A stretch of DNA of 40,629 nucleotides from the NCBI GenBank assembly GCA_030843315.1, contig JAUUPT010000037.1, positions 1 through 40,629 on the forward strand, given 5' to 3'. Origin of the DNA: Bacteroidaceae bacterium (GTDB lineage Bacteria > Bacteroidota > Bacteroidia > Bacteroidales > Bacteroidaceae). The notes below the pieces were generated by a model. The model had not been told where the DNA came from. It saw only the letters and a program-made list of their open reading frames with translations, and searched no databases. The position numbers were made by a program, and so were the translations under genes. This document shows positions 8,422-16,600 of this stretch, piece by piece (the first letter of the stretch is position 1; the number at the start of each line of letters is the position of its first letter).

Positions 8422-9711
8422 TTAACGGTTCTTTTTATTTTCTTTAACAAGACGGAAGCAGTGCATGCCATCCTGCCACTCATAAGTCAGGCTCAGCGAA
8501 GCAGAAAGAGCGATAGACCGTGCAATGGCAAGTCCCAAGCCCGTAGAATCTTTCTTACCATCGGCGCCATGATAGAAGCGCCTGAACAGTTTCTCTCCAT
8601 CCAGGGGTGCGTCGCCCGTATTCTTTATAGACAAGGTGTCGGGAGTCGTAATAATTTGTAATTCGCCTCCCTCCCGATTGTGGAATAGCGAGTTCTTCAG
8701 CAGATTGGAAATCAGAATCTGCGCCAGCGAATGATTGCAACGAATGACGAAAGGCTGCTCTCCCCGCTCCCGCGTCAGGCGCACCTGCTTGTGTTCGTAG
8801 ATATCCATCAGGTCGGGCAAGAGTTCGTCGAGGATTTCATCTACCGGGACATCCTCCCGCTCGGTGTACTGACCGTTTTCTATGCGCGAGAGTAGCAGCA
8901 GAGATTTGTTCAGTTTCACCGCCCGCCCCAGGGTGGAGTATATCTCGTCCAGTGCCTCCATCTGTAGCTCGGTCAGTCCCTCGCTCTCGGCCAGCAGTTC
9001 CACTTTGCCGCGAACGATGGCAAGCGGTGTCTGCAACTCGTGCGAAGCATTTTCAATGAACTGCTTCTGCTCCTCGTAAGCCTTGTAGCTGCGGTTACCC
9101 ATGTCTACGGCGGCATCGCTCAGTTGACGGAATTCATTTATCTTTGTCGGATTGTTTAATGGCGGAACGGCCTTGCCGGGCTGTATCAGTTGCAACCAGT
9201 CCAGTAATTTATGCAGCGGACGGAACACTCCTTTCAGCACCAGCCGTATGCCGACGGAAGTACAAATCAGGAAAAGTAGGAACAGGGCACCCAGGTACCA
9301 GAGCATCGCCTCCACCATATCGTCCCGCTCCAGAATGGAAATCATCAACGTCAGTTCATAATACTGCCCGTCGGGCATTCGGAAAGCGGTACGCATCGCA
9401 CGCACCGGCTCGTCCTCATCCTCCAGTTCGATATAAACTGTGGAGTCGTAGAACACCTGGCTGTAGTCCCGTCCTTCTTCTTCGGAGATGGGGCGGAACT
9501 TGTAAGTAGACATCAGCGAGCCCGACGTATCGAGCACCGAAGGATCGAGTAACGCACTTTCTATCAGTATATCCGCGTAATTCTCCAACGTATCGTCAGT
9601 CTCGTCCACCACCTCGTCGATAATGGCATAATAAAACAGCACACCCCACACCGCCATCAGCAGAAAGAGCAACAGCGAAAGTTTGCGGTAGGTATAGTGC
9701 AACAGTTTCAT
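8422..9711 (-). CDS. Sensor histidine kinase (membrane-bound, HisKA type)
   Basis: This 429-aa two-component sensor has a membrane segment at about 11-30, a roughly 100-residue periplasmic sensor of unknown ligand, a second membrane segment at about 136-160 and a short HAMP-like linker. The HisKA domain follows with ASHELQTPLA (phospho-acceptor His224), then the ATP-binding domain with the N-box LISNLLKNSLFHN, the F-box LFRRFYHG and the G-box STGLGLAIA. Its start codon overlaps the response-regulator stop (ATGA), so translation is coupled. The membrane topology and order resemble the QseC/PhoQ-like kinases paired with OmpR regulators. The stimulus is unknown. Confidence 0.93.
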   Translation of the reverse strand: MKLLHYTYRKLSLLLFLLMAVWGVLFYYAIIDEVVDETDDTLENYADILIESALLDPSVLDTSGSLMSTYKFRPISEEEGRDYSQVFYDSTVYIELEDEDEPVRAMRTAFRMPDGQYYELTLMISILERDDMVEAMLWYLGALFLLFLICTSVGIRLVLKGVFRPLHKLLDWLQLIQPGKAVPPLNNPTKINEFRQLSDAAVDMGNRSYKAYEEQKQFIENASHELQTPLAIVRGKVELLAESEGLTELQMEALDEIYSTLGRAVKLNKSLLLLSRIENGQYTEREDVPVDEILDELLPDLMDIYEHKQVRLTRERGEQPFVIRCNHSLAQILISNLLKNSLFHNREGGELQIITTPDTLSIKNTGDAPLDGEKLFRRFYHGADGKKDSTGLGLAIARSIALSASLSLTYEWQDGMHCFRLVKENKKNR

Positions 9712-10385
9712 AACTCAGACAGTTTGTAGCCGAAGCCGTAAACGGCCTTCAGCTCCACGGTAGCCTCAGCCTGTTTCAGCTTCTTGCGCAGGTTCTTTAC
9801 TTGCGAGTAGATGAAGTCGAGCGAATCGGCCTGGTCGATATTGTCGCCCCACACTGATTCGGCAAGGCTCATTTTGTTGATAACGCGGTTGGGATTGACT
9901 GCAAAATAGGATAGCAAATCGAACTCCTTGCGGTTCAGTTGCAGAGGAGCACCGTTTACTTCCGCCCGCCGTTCATCGGGATAGAGCACAAGGTTGCCGA
10001 TGACGACGGTCATGTCGCCTTTGGCCTGCCGGCGCCGGATCAATGATTTCACACGGGCATTGAGTTCTGCCAGGTGGAAAGGTTTCGTCAGGTAGTCGTC
10101 GGCACCCAGTTCCAGGCCGTCAACCTTATCGTCCAGGGAGTCTTTGGCGGAAATGATAAGTACGCTGTCGCTGCGGCGGAGCCGCTTCAACTCGCGCAAC
10201 AAATCCAGACCACTTCCGCCGGGCAACATGATATCCAGCAGGATGCAGTCGTAGTCGTAGTCGTTTATCTTGTCCAGCGCCGCATGGTAGTCGGCGGCAG
10301 TCTCTACGACAAACTTTTCTTTCAGGAGCGAAGTGCGGATGGTTTCCCGCAAATCTTGCTCATCTTCTACAATCAGGATTTTCAT
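9708..10385 (-). CDS. OmpR/PhoB-family response regulator
   Basis: This 225-aa regulator starts at the ATG at 10385 (MKILIVEDEQ); the 11 upstream in-frame residues are not receiver-like. The receiver domain has the acidic pair ED (residues 7-8), phospho-acceptor Asp51 in CILLDIMLPGG, and the conserved Lys in DDYLTKPF (about 102). The C-terminal winged helix follows (about 125-225, with RKEFDLLSYFAVNPNRV and the final YGFGYKL hairpin). Its stop overlaps the kinase start by 4 bp. Likely targets include the neighbouring PepSY, DUF4738 and DUF4890 genes, but this is an inference from position only. Confidence 0.95.
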   Translation of the reverse strand: MKILIVEDEQDLRETIRTSLLKEKFVVETAADYHAALDKINDYDYDCILLDIMLPGGSGLDLLRELKRLRRSDSVLIISAKDSLDDKVDGLELGADDYLTKPFHLAELNARVKSLIRRRQAKGDMTVVIGNLVLYPDERRAEVNGAPLQLNRKEFDLLSYFAVNPNRVINKMSLAESVWGDNIDQADSLDFIYSQVKNLRKKLKQAEATVELKAVYGFGYKLSEL

Positions 10386-10437
10386 ACCGGCAAAGATGGT
10401 TCGTAAAACTGGAAACAATCTGGAAAAGCGCCGCTGC

Positions 10438-10986
10438 TTAGTCTATGCTGTCCGGCTGATAATCGTCCATCAACTCGTCTTGCGACATGGAGATTTTACC
10501 GTCTGCCGTGATAGTCAGTTTAATAGGAACATAAAGGTCGGACTGCGGATAGCAGACGCTGGCGGCATAGATGATGCCCTGCGGAGTGGTCTGGTCGTAA
10601 ACCAGCCCTTCGAGGATGGCATATTTCATGAACTTTGCATCTACCAGCGAGGCAAAACTCTCTTTAGTGAACACTTTATCCACCACTTGCTTGCCACCAG
10701 AAGTGAGGCGCAGGGTGATGCGGTTGTCTACAAACTTCTCTCCCTGCTCGTTCTTTACGATGGGCAGGGTCTCGTCCGGCCGGCGGGTGACGGAAGATTG
10801 GTATTCTTTTCCTTTATAAGTGAAAGTCGTTTTTACATCAGATACCTGCATACGCTCCGGGGCGCCAACCTCTGTACTGTCTTGCATCAATGTCTGCACA
10901 CCGTCTTTCTCGCTCGCATTCTTCGACGAGCAGGCCGTGAAGAAGATGACCGATGCGCACGCCAACATATAAACTATTTTCTTCAT
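10438..10986 (-). CDS. DUF4738-family lipoprotein
   Basis: This 182-aa lipoprotein starts at the ATG at 10986 (MKKIVYMLACASVIFFTAC), giving a signal with lipobox FTAC and Cys19. The mature region is a small beta-rich domain (VKTTFTYKGKEYQSSVTRRPDE, abridged, then DNRITLRLTSGGKQVVDKVFTKESF and a C-terminal VPIKLTITADGKISMSQDEL). This matches what I know of the DUF4738 family of Bacteroides. No function has been assigned. It lies 52 bp upstream of the response regulator and on the same strand, so it could be the first gene of that operon. Confidence 0.75.
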   Translation of the reverse strand: MKKIVYMLACASVIFFTACSSKNASEKDGVQTLMQDSTEVGAPERMQVSDVKTTFTYKGKEYQSSVTRRPDETLPIVKNEQGEKFVDNRITLRLTSGGKQVVDKVFTKESFASLVDAKFMKYAILEGLVYDQTTPQGIIYAASVCYPQSDLYVPIKLTITADGKISMSQDELMDDYQPDSID

Positions 10987-11042
10987 TGTTCCGTTTTTTA
11001 TAAATAGACAAGGCAAAGGAACAAAAAGGGCGGGAAAAATAC

Positions 11043-11072
11043 AAGGGAAAGCTGATAAAACAACTTTCCCTT
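11043..11072 (-). terminator. Terminator after the DUF4890 gene
   Basis: A 9-bp perfect stem (arms 11043-11051 and 11064-11072) is followed on the minus strand by GTATTTTT, 32 bases past the DUF4890 stop. The unit downstream therefore probably starts afresh at the DUF4738 gene. Confidence 0.65.
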
Positions 11073-11104
11073 ACGCACTAATACCTCGAAAACAAAACTT
11101 TCTT

Positions 11105-11674
11105 TTAGGAATTCTTTCTTTTAGATTCCATTTTATCCTTCCGTTCCTGCATCTTCTTAGTGTATGCAGCATACTGGTCTTTCGTCATAATCTTCTGCAA
11201 CTGTGCATCATAGGCGGTGCGGGCAGCTTGCATTTCTTCACGCTTCTGTTGCATATCGGCTTTTCTTTGGGCACGCTGTTCATCTGTCAGCTGTGCTCTC
11301 TTGCCGTCTTTCTTGTCGAACTTGCCATCTTTCTTATGATGCTTGTCACCTTTCTTGTGATGCTTGTCCGCCTTGGCGTGATGCTTGTCAGTCTTGGTGC
11401 AGTTGCATGAATCGCATTTCTGTTCACCCTTCTTCATATCCGGGCGTCGATGCATCGGCATATTTCCGGTCTGCTCTACCAATGCCAGGTTGGCTTCCAG
11501 CAGTTGCTTCTTCTGCGTATCGTTCAGGGAATATTCCTTTACCATCCGTTCCGTCATGCGTTCGGCACGAGTCTTCGGATCGGGCATCTTGTCACCACGG
11601 CGACCATGCTGCGCCATTACCATACCGCCTGTCAGGAAGGCAGCTACCAATATTAAAATTATTCTTTTCATCAT
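11105..11674 (-). CDS. DUF4890 periplasmic protein with His/Lys-rich insert (CpxP/Spy-like)
   Basis: This 189-aa protein has a Sec signal (residues 1-21, ending MVMAQ). Two helical LTxxQ-like segments flank an unusual insert: the first is YSLNDTQKKQLLEANLALVEQ (about 48-68, abridged) and the second is QLTDEQRAQRKADMQ (about 128-142) followed by a long charged helix. The insert (about 85-125) has CDSCNC and then three KHH units spaced about nine residues apart (DKHHA, DKHHKKGD, DKHHKKDG), a likely metal-binding stretch. LTxxQ helices are the signature of periplasmic stress chaperones such as Spy/CpxP. A role as a metal-buffering or metal-sensing chaperone is an inference. The two first codons are both ATG; the start could be 11671. 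Confidence 0.75.
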   Translation of the reverse strand: MMKRIILILVAAFLTGGMVMAQHGRRGDKMPDPKTRAERMTERMVKEYSLNDTQKKQLLEANLALVEQTGNMPMHRRPDMKKGEQKCDSCNCTKTDKHHAKADKHHKKGDKHHKKDGKFDKKDGKRAQLTDEQRAQRKADMQQKREEMQAARTAYDAQLQKIMTKDQYAAYTKKMQERKDKMESKRKNS

Positions 11675-11746
11675 TCTATTCCATTTTAAGTTAATACCAT
11701 CTATTAGTTATACCTATTGTGTTGCAACGATTATATGACAAAAAGA

Positions 11747-11779
11747 AAAGCGGAAAGTTTAATCAAAACTTTTCGCTTT
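11747..11779 (-). terminator. Terminator after the DUF4248 gene
   Basis: Fourteen-bp arms (11747-11760 and 11766-11779) with one G-T wobble and a 5-base loop are followed on the minus strand by TCTTTTTGTC. It lies 28 bases past the DUF4248 stop. Confidence 0.7.
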
Positions 11780-11807
11780 AACATATAAAATGAGGTTGAA
11801 ATCTTTA

Positions 11808-12035
11808 TTAAGGTTCATCAAGATACTGCACAATAATGTTGACCTGCCTCGGCATAAAGATACGTGTTCTGACGTTATATCCGGTACATGCCAACGCTTC
11901 GTACAGTTCGTGATTCCGTTTTATCCATCGCGTCAGGGTTCGAATGGCACAGCGCGCGGTAGAGTCCGGGCAATACATACATGCCAAATCTTTTTTTGTG
12001 TAAGTGGTAATTAGAAAACCATTTTTTGTTCTCAT
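11808..12035 (-). CDS. DUF4248-family small protein
   Basis: This 75-aa protein has the pattern of DUF4248: a K-x-DLACMYCPD segment near the start, the CAIRTLTRWIKRN helix, then FMPRQVNIIVQYLDEP at the end (compare FTPRQVKLIVEYLGEP in relatives). Such proteins are very common in Bacteroides, usually next to HU-like DNA-binding genes, as here (170 bp downstream of one). The layout suggests a small helix-turn-helix-like regulator, but no function is known to me. A tandem 25-bp direct repeat lies just upstream of its start. Confidence 0.8.
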   Translation of the reverse strand: MRTKNGFLITTYTKKDLACMYCPDSTARCAIRTLTRWIKRNHELYEALACTGYNVRTRIFMPRQVNIIVQYLDEP

Positions 12036-12083
12036 AGTTCGTTTGGTTTAAAATGATGATAGTTCGTTTTTTAAATGATGATA
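12034..12083. repeat. Two-copy 25-bp direct repeat at the DUF4248 start
   Basis: ATAGTTCGTTTGGTTTAAAA plus TGATG (12034-12058) is followed directly by ATAGTTCGTTTTTTAAATGA plus TGATA (12059-12083). The first copy begins at the start codon of the DUF4248 gene. It may be a chance duplication or an operator-like tandem site. Confidence 0.45.
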
Positions 12084-12205
12084 ACCCGTGACATTTAAAT
12101 TATAGATGTAAAGATACTACATTCCGAAGGCGAAGTCAAGTGTTTTAAGGAGAAATATGGACCATTCCTAAGAATAGTTCATACTCTCCTTATCATCAAG
12201 ATGTT

Positions 12206-12682
12206 TTATCCCATCGGATTCTCGTCCAAATCGCCGTCGGAACCGCTACCGCCTCCGTCCGAATTAGAACCGCCTCCGGTGACCGTTCCACTACCCGACC
12301 AATTCATCTTCTCCACACTAACGCGAGTCAGCATATCTCTGAAATAAGCACCCGGAGTAAAGATAATCTTTCGGCGATAGACCGTACCGGCATTCACCAG
12401 CTCTGCCGTCTCCTGGCTTTTGGCATTGATGCCCGGACGGAAACAACCAAAGTCGCCCAACTGTACCGAGAATCCTTTATTGATATTCATATTCAGGGTA
12501 TCAATCAGCCCGTCCAAAACCAACTTCACTACACCACGGGGCGCCATCCCCACTTTAGTCACTTCGTCACACAAATCTTTAAATTCCAGCATTCCCAGCG
12601 TTTTCATCTGTGCCACATACTTTTCTGTTTTTGTTTCGTCAAAACCAAACACTCTTTTTTTTACTTCATAATTCAAAGCCAT
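12206..12682 (-). CDS. HU-like DNA-binding protein (HU-HIG type)
   Basis: This 158-aa protein starts at the ATG at 12682 (MALNYEVKKRVFGFDETK). Residues 1-120 form a divergent HU/IHF-like domain: an N-terminal extension with KTEKYVAQMKTLG, a helix VAPRGVVKLVLDGLIDTLN-like segment and the beta arm GFSVQLGDFGCFRPGINAK, which replaces HU's DNA-binding arm. The tail (about 125-158) is Gly/Ser/Asp-rich low complexity. This is the large-HU family of Bacteroides, presumed to bind DNA as a dimer. A TATCTTTG -7 box lies on the minus strand at 12775-12782. A second, different HU-like gene lies beyond the mcrBC pair. Confidence 0.85.
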   Translation of the reverse strand: MALNYEVKKRVFGFDETKTEKYVAQMKTLGMLEFKDLCDEVTKVGMAPRGVVKLVLDGLIDTLNMNINKGFSVQLGDFGCFRPGINAKSQETAELVNAGTVYRRKIIFTPGAYFRDMLTRVSVEKMNWSGSGTVTGGGSNSDGGGSGSDGDLDENPMG

Positions 12683-13036
12683 AATTTTTACTTTTTTAAA
12701 TTGATTAATAATTTTGTTCTTTCGGCTTTGTTCGCTCGTCAATCCGCAAAACCCGTTTGTTTGTGATCACGATGCAAAGATACTATGATGCCAAAACGGG
12801 GTGGTGCTTTAAAAGTGACTTAGCGGAGATTGAAGGAGAATAAAAGAGGCTAAAGGAGCATAGTAAGCATTTGAAAGAAAAGAAGATGAAGAATTCTAAA
12901 AAAAGAACTATTTTCTTGACCGTTGTCCAAAACAGCTATACAAAAGTAGTACTTATCTCAAAAAAAAACGTAGATTTGTATAAAGATAAGAGTATAAAGC
13001 TGAATACAGAATAGAAATAATTAATCTAATATAAAA
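12683..13036. promoter_or_regulatory. Divergent AT-rich intergenic region between the HU-like gene and mcrB
   Basis: No gene is seen. The left end holds a likely promoter of the HU-like gene (TATCTTTG on the minus strand, 12775-12782). The right end holds TAGATTTG (12971-12978), a perfect TAnnTTTG -7 box for mcrB with a poor -33 element. Between them is a purine-rich stretch (about 12830-12910). Composition changes toward AT at about 12830, which I take as the left edge of the inserted mcrBC block. Confidence 0.5.
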
Positions 13037-14443
13037 ATGGACGCATCAACTTTGTATGATAAGGTGTTAGACCTTGCTAAAAGTTTTGGATTAAAAGATA
13101 AAAAGAATGGGGGTTCTAATGCAAATGCTATAGTTCGCAGAAACATTGAAGAAAAAGCATATGTAGGACAAGGTGCATATTTTGGTTTCATAAACCCTGA
13201 GGAAGAATACACGGGAGCATATTCTGATTTTTCTTTAGTTATATTTCCCCAGAAAAATGAAGGAAAATGTGTTGTTGCTTTGGGAGTAGGGTCATTGGGA
13301 TTCAAAAATGATCTTTCTTTAGCAGCTTTACCAGGTTTGCGACGTTCTTTCCTCAGACTCATGGAGAACGATGGAAAATCCTTTTGTAAAACATCCTTTC
13401 TTGATATAGAATCTTCTTCGAAAGACTTACTCGAAAAAGTAAGAACAGATTGTCCCGATTTGTTTGGTGTAATAGATAAGTATAAAACAGTACTTCCCGC
13501 TAGTCGAATTATTGATCCAGACAATGATTTCGAGATATTAGCTGCTTGGCTAGCGAAATACGCAGAATATAGAGAATGGGCCTCTAACAGTTCTCATAAA
13601 AATGCGATAAAAAATGCATTGTATAAATGTAAGAAGACCGAGTCTATCAATATAGAAGAAGAGGTTAAGCAGCTTCTAGAAAATCGTCACTTCATTGTGT
13701 TACAAGGAGCACCTGGTACCGGAAAAACATTCACGGCACTCAAACTTTCAAAGACTTTTGATAAAACATTTTTTGAACAATTTCATGCAGAAACTACATA
13801 TTCTGACTTCATCTATGGAATTAAGCCTAAGCTAAATAGCGATACGCTACAATATGAAGCAAACAAAGGCATTCTCTATCAAGCAATCGAATATGCCACC
13901 CAGTACCACGACAAGAATGTTTTACTAATAATTGACGAAATTAATAGAGCAAATCTTTCTAATGTATTAGGCCCCGTATTCTATCTTTTTGAATATCAAG
14001 CAACAAGTAGAGAATGCGAGTTCAAAATTGGTGATATAATTTTAACACAACTTCCTGAGAACCTATATGTCATAGCAACAATGAATACAGCTGACAGGAG
14101 TTTAGCTGTTGTTGACTTTGCATTGAGAAGACGCTTTGCATGGTACACATTAAAACCCCACATTATCGAAGTAGAAGAAGATAAAATCTTCCACAACAGC
14201 TTATTTCAACAGTTCAATGCCATTTTTGACAAATACGCCACTGATGAGGAGCTAATCCTGCAACCAGGTCAATCCTATTTTATTACAAATAAAGATAATG
14301 CATCCAAAGAAATTAAAAATCGGCTAACTTATGAATTGATGCCACTAATAAAAGAATATCTTTCTGAAGGATTTATGCTAAAAGCAAAAGATCAGTTTAA
14401 CGATTTATTCTATCAAGAAGCAAATATACAAATGTATGAATAA
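13037..14443 (+). CDS. mcrB: McrB-like GTPase subunit of a type IV restriction system
   Basis: This 468-aa AAA+ motor has an N-terminal specificity domain (about 1-190, resembling the DUF3578/MrcB N-domain: YVGQGAYFGFINPEEEY, then DFSLVIFPQKNEGKCVVALG). The AAA+ domain follows with Walker A LQGAPGTGKT (about 223), Walker B LLIIDEINRANLSNVLG (about 295) and the McrB signature MNTADRS (about 349), which confers GTP specificity. It ends in RRRFAWY and a helical lid. McrB rings bind modified DNA and drive the McrC nuclease. Its N-domain differs from the E. coli 5-methylcytosine reader, so the recognised modification is unknown. Its stop lies inside mcrC (8-bp overlap). AT-rich and AAT/AAA-heavy codon use, unlike its neighbours, suggest transfer. 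Confidence 0.92.
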   Translation: MDASTLYDKVLDLAKSFGLKDKKNGGSNANAIVRRNIEEKAYVGQGAYFGFINPEEEYTGAYSDFSLVIFPQKNEGKCVVALGVGSLGFKNDLSLAALPGLRRSFLRLMENDGKSFCKTSFLDIESSSKDLLEKVRTDCPDLFGVIDKYKTVLPASRIIDPDNDFEILAAWLAKYAEYREWASNSSHKNAIKNALYKCKKTESINIEEEVKQLLENRHFIVLQGAPGTGKTFTALKLSKTFDKTFFEQFHAETTYSDFIYGIKPKLNSDTLQYEANKGILYQAIEYATQYHDKNVLLIIDEINRANLSNVLGPVFYLFEYQATSRECEFKIGDIILTQLPENLYVIATMNTADRSLAVVDFALRRRFAWYTLKPHIIEVEEDKIFHNSLFQQFNAIFDKYATDEELILQPGQSYFITNKDNASKEIKNRLTYELMPLIKEYLSEGFMLKAKDQFNDLFYQEANIQMYE

Positions 14444-15764
14444 TGAATCGCTTTTCATAAAGCCCCTATCTACATTGAGTACGTATATTATTTCTTTTGA
14501 AGAAGTCAATAAGAAATGGAAATGTGATAAACGTTACCCTGAATCTGCAATACAGAAATTTATACGGCTAAACACTAAATCTCTAAACTTCTTAGGGATA
14601 AATGTTGAGGGCATATTTCACAATGGAAAATATGCTCTCCAACTAACAACATCTAATTACGTTGGATGTATTCCAACATATTCTCCCACAAACGGCAAAT
14701 CTAATGGAGATCTAGTGGTTACTAGTCGATTTAATGAAGATATTTCAGAACTCTTATCAGTGATCAACGACACTATTCTCCCTGAGTTTAATAGCGAACT
14801 CCAATTGTCGTCGAATGAAATTGTAAAACCACCTCTCTATTTCGAATGCGCCAACTTTATTGACAAATATATTGAAGCAAGAAATAAAGGATGGAGAAAA
14901 TTTACTAATGTCACTAAAACACAAAAGTTTCCAACTTCGTCGACTCTGTGGGATAAATATGCTTTTACAAGTATCAATCCTTCAAGAGCACTAGAGTTTC
15001 AAAACAAATGTAACGTACTTTCCAATGATCATCTAGAATGGCATGAATTGAATTATGTCCTTAGTATTGCTATCAACGAGCTAAAGTCTCCTCGTACCCC
15101 ATTACGTTCACGAATGGCCTATTCGGACAAAATAAATAAACTAGATAATCACTTTTTAAAAACGTCAAAACCAACGGCTAACAAAATTCAAATCCACATG
15201 GCAGACCCATACATCATCAAAGAATTAAAAACGATTGCCAATGTTATCCTTGGAGATTCTTTAAGCAGAATGTACTCTTGGCGCCTTGACTTTTCTGTAT
15301 TCTTTGAAAGATATGTACAATTTCTATTACAGTCTGTCGCACAAACAAAGGGAGCATATGAAATTAACAATCCTCATTACGGGATCTATAGTTCGCAAAA
15401 GCCAGAATGGTGTTTGCATTATTTAGAACCTGATATTGTAATACAAAGAGGAAGTGAACAATATGTTGTTGACGCAAAATATAAGAGTCACATGTATAAT
15501 ACACATAATAATACAGAAAAACTAAAAGAAGCATTCCGTACTGATTTGCATCAAATATTAGCATATTGTTCGCTTAATTGTATGACTGAGAAAAAAGCAC
15601 TTCTAATTTATCCTGCATCCCAACTAATAGTTACTCCTCTCAATATTAAAAGTCATCTTAACGGCCTGAATAATATAGTAACCCTAATTGGCATTCCACT
15701 TCTAAAATCCAAAATAGAAAGTATAAAAAGAGAATTACAAGAGGTTATTCAATTTAATAATTGA
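14436..15764 (+). CDS. mcrC: McrC-like nuclease subunit
   Basis: This 442-aa partner of McrB has the family layout: an N-terminal half that binds McrB (NNESLFIKPLSTLSTYIISF onward, with many beta strands), a central helical section and a C-terminal PD-(D/E)XK nuclease. The catalytic segment is EPDIVIQRGSEQYVVDAKYK (about 332-350), giving Asp, Asp and Lys in order; LDFSVFFERYVQFLLQS before it is the conserved McrC helix. Active-site residues appear intact. It overlaps mcrB by 8 bp, so expression is coupled. It ends 7 bp before the stop of the convergent HU-like gene, leaving no terminator of its own that I can see. Confidence 0.9.
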   Translation: MNNESLFIKPLSTLSTYIISFEEVNKKWKCDKRYPESAIQKFIRLNTKSLNFLGINVEGIFHNGKYALQLTTSNYVGCIPTYSPTNGKSNGDLVVTSRFNEDISELLSVINDTILPEFNSELQLSSNEIVKPPLYFECANFIDKYIEARNKGWRKFTNVTKTQKFPTSSTLWDKYAFTSINPSRALEFQNKCNVLSNDHLEWHELNYVLSIAINELKSPRTPLRSRMAYSDKINKLDNHFLKTSKPTANKIQIHMADPYIIKELKTIANVILGDSLSRMYSWRLDFSVFFERYVQFLLQSVAQTKGAYEINNPHYGIYSSQKPEWCLHYLEPDIVIQRGSEQYVVDAKYKSHMYNTHNNTEKLKEAFRTDLHQILAYCSLNCMTEKKALLIYPASQLIVTPLNIKSHLNGLNNIVTLIGIPLLKSKIESIKRELQEVIQFNN

Positions 15765-15771
15765 AAATTTC

Positions 15772-16380
15772 TCACTTTTTCTCCGCATACACCACACTCT
15801 TCCCCATTCCATGCCTCATCAACACCCCGTCCGCAATAAAACCATTCAGTTCGACAATGGCTTGTTTGTAGCTGCGCCCAGTCAATCGGGTGTATTGGGC
15901 ACGGTTGATGCAAGGGTATTGGGCAAGATAATCTTGCAGAAGTTTCAGACATTGCTCTTTAGTCAGGACAGGAGCTGAAGATTCGGTGGTGGAGACGGGA
16001 CGGCGCTCAAAACGTATTTTCTCATTCAGCCCGCGATAGAATTCTTTGCCCAAACGGAAGTTCAAACCACGCAGAGAGATAGAAGCAGACCGCAAATCTT
16101 TTTTTTCCATGACGGGACGGCAACTCAATGAAGGAGTGAAATAGCCGAGTTCGCCCAACTCTACCGTCCAACCATTAGCAAGGCAGTCGCGAAGTTCATC
16201 CATAAAGGCTGTCATAGCTCCTTCGAGCATACTGTGACTGATGCCGGTGAAATGATGAACACGGTCGATAAATTCTTTCCGGTCGATGGTACCCTTGGGA
16301 ACAATGCGGGCATGCATGGGTTGGCGTTCGCCTGTACTCCTTATATCAGGAGTTTCGTAAAGATCGTAATAAGCACTCAT
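15772..16380 (-). CDS. HU-like DNA-binding protein with C-terminal extra domain
   Basis: This 202-aa protein has residues about 20-130 as a divergent HU/IHF fold: IDRKEFIDRVHHFTGIS, MLEGAMTAFMDELRDCLANGWTVELGELGYF (abridged) and a FRLGKEFYRGLNEKIRFER end. Residues about 140-202 are a separate small helical domain (LTKEQCLKLLQDYLAQYPCINRAQYTRLTGRSY, abridged), probably winged-helix-like. It ends GMGKSVVYAEKK. The family is Bacteroides-specific, and chromatin or transcription roles are presumed. It converges on mcrC with a 7-bp gap, and a large 4-copy dyad lies just upstream of its start, a plausible operator. Confidence 0.85.
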   Translation of the reverse strand: MSAYYDLYETPDIRSTGERQPMHARIVPKGTIDRKEFIDRVHHFTGISHSMLEGAMTAFMDELRDCLANGWTVELGELGYFTPSLSCRPVMEKKDLRSASISLRGLNFRLGKEFYRGLNEKIRFERRPVSTTESSAPVLTKEQCLKLLQDYLAQYPCINRAQYTRLTGRSYKQAIVELNGFIADGVLMRHGMGKSVVYAEKK

Positions 16381-16413
16381 AGTTATCGTATTTCTTAAGT
16401 TTTAAAAAGACTA

Positions 16414-16517
16414 ATATTTATTCGTTCCACTACAAGGAAAAATGTGTTCTACTATAGGGAAAAATTCATACCACTATAGTGGAACGTATTTTTCCTTGTA
16501 GTGGAACGAATAAATAT
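16414..16517. repeat. 104-bp dyad of four 20-bp motif copies
   Basis: Outer arms 16414-16443 and 16488-16517 are a perfect 30-bp inverted repeat. The motif GTTCCACTAYARGGAAAAAT occurs on the plus strand at 16424-16443 and 16446-16465. It recurs on the minus strand at 16507-16488 (identical to the first copy) and, degenerate, at 16485-16466. Copies in each half are spaced 22 bp start-to-start, about two helical turns, and the halves mirror exactly about 16465/16466. A 12-bp palindrome (CCACTATAGTGG, 16471-16482) lies in one copy. It sits between trkA (stop at 16601) and the HU-like gene (start at 16380), both on the minus strand. Confidence 0.85.
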
Positions 16518-16600
16518 CAGCATACAAAGATACTAACTCTTCCAGAAAAACGTCTTCATTTTCCCAATAAAATAACTGCTTATTGGCAACGGATATGAAT

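Noticed and set aside
12034..12083. Direct repeat considered as a transposon target duplication
   Set aside because: The two copies are directly adjacent with nothing between them, so no inserted element is indicated.
16414..16517. The motif array considered as a CRISPR
   Set aside because: Only four copies exist, half are inverted, there are no unique spacers of uniform length, and no cas gene is nearby.
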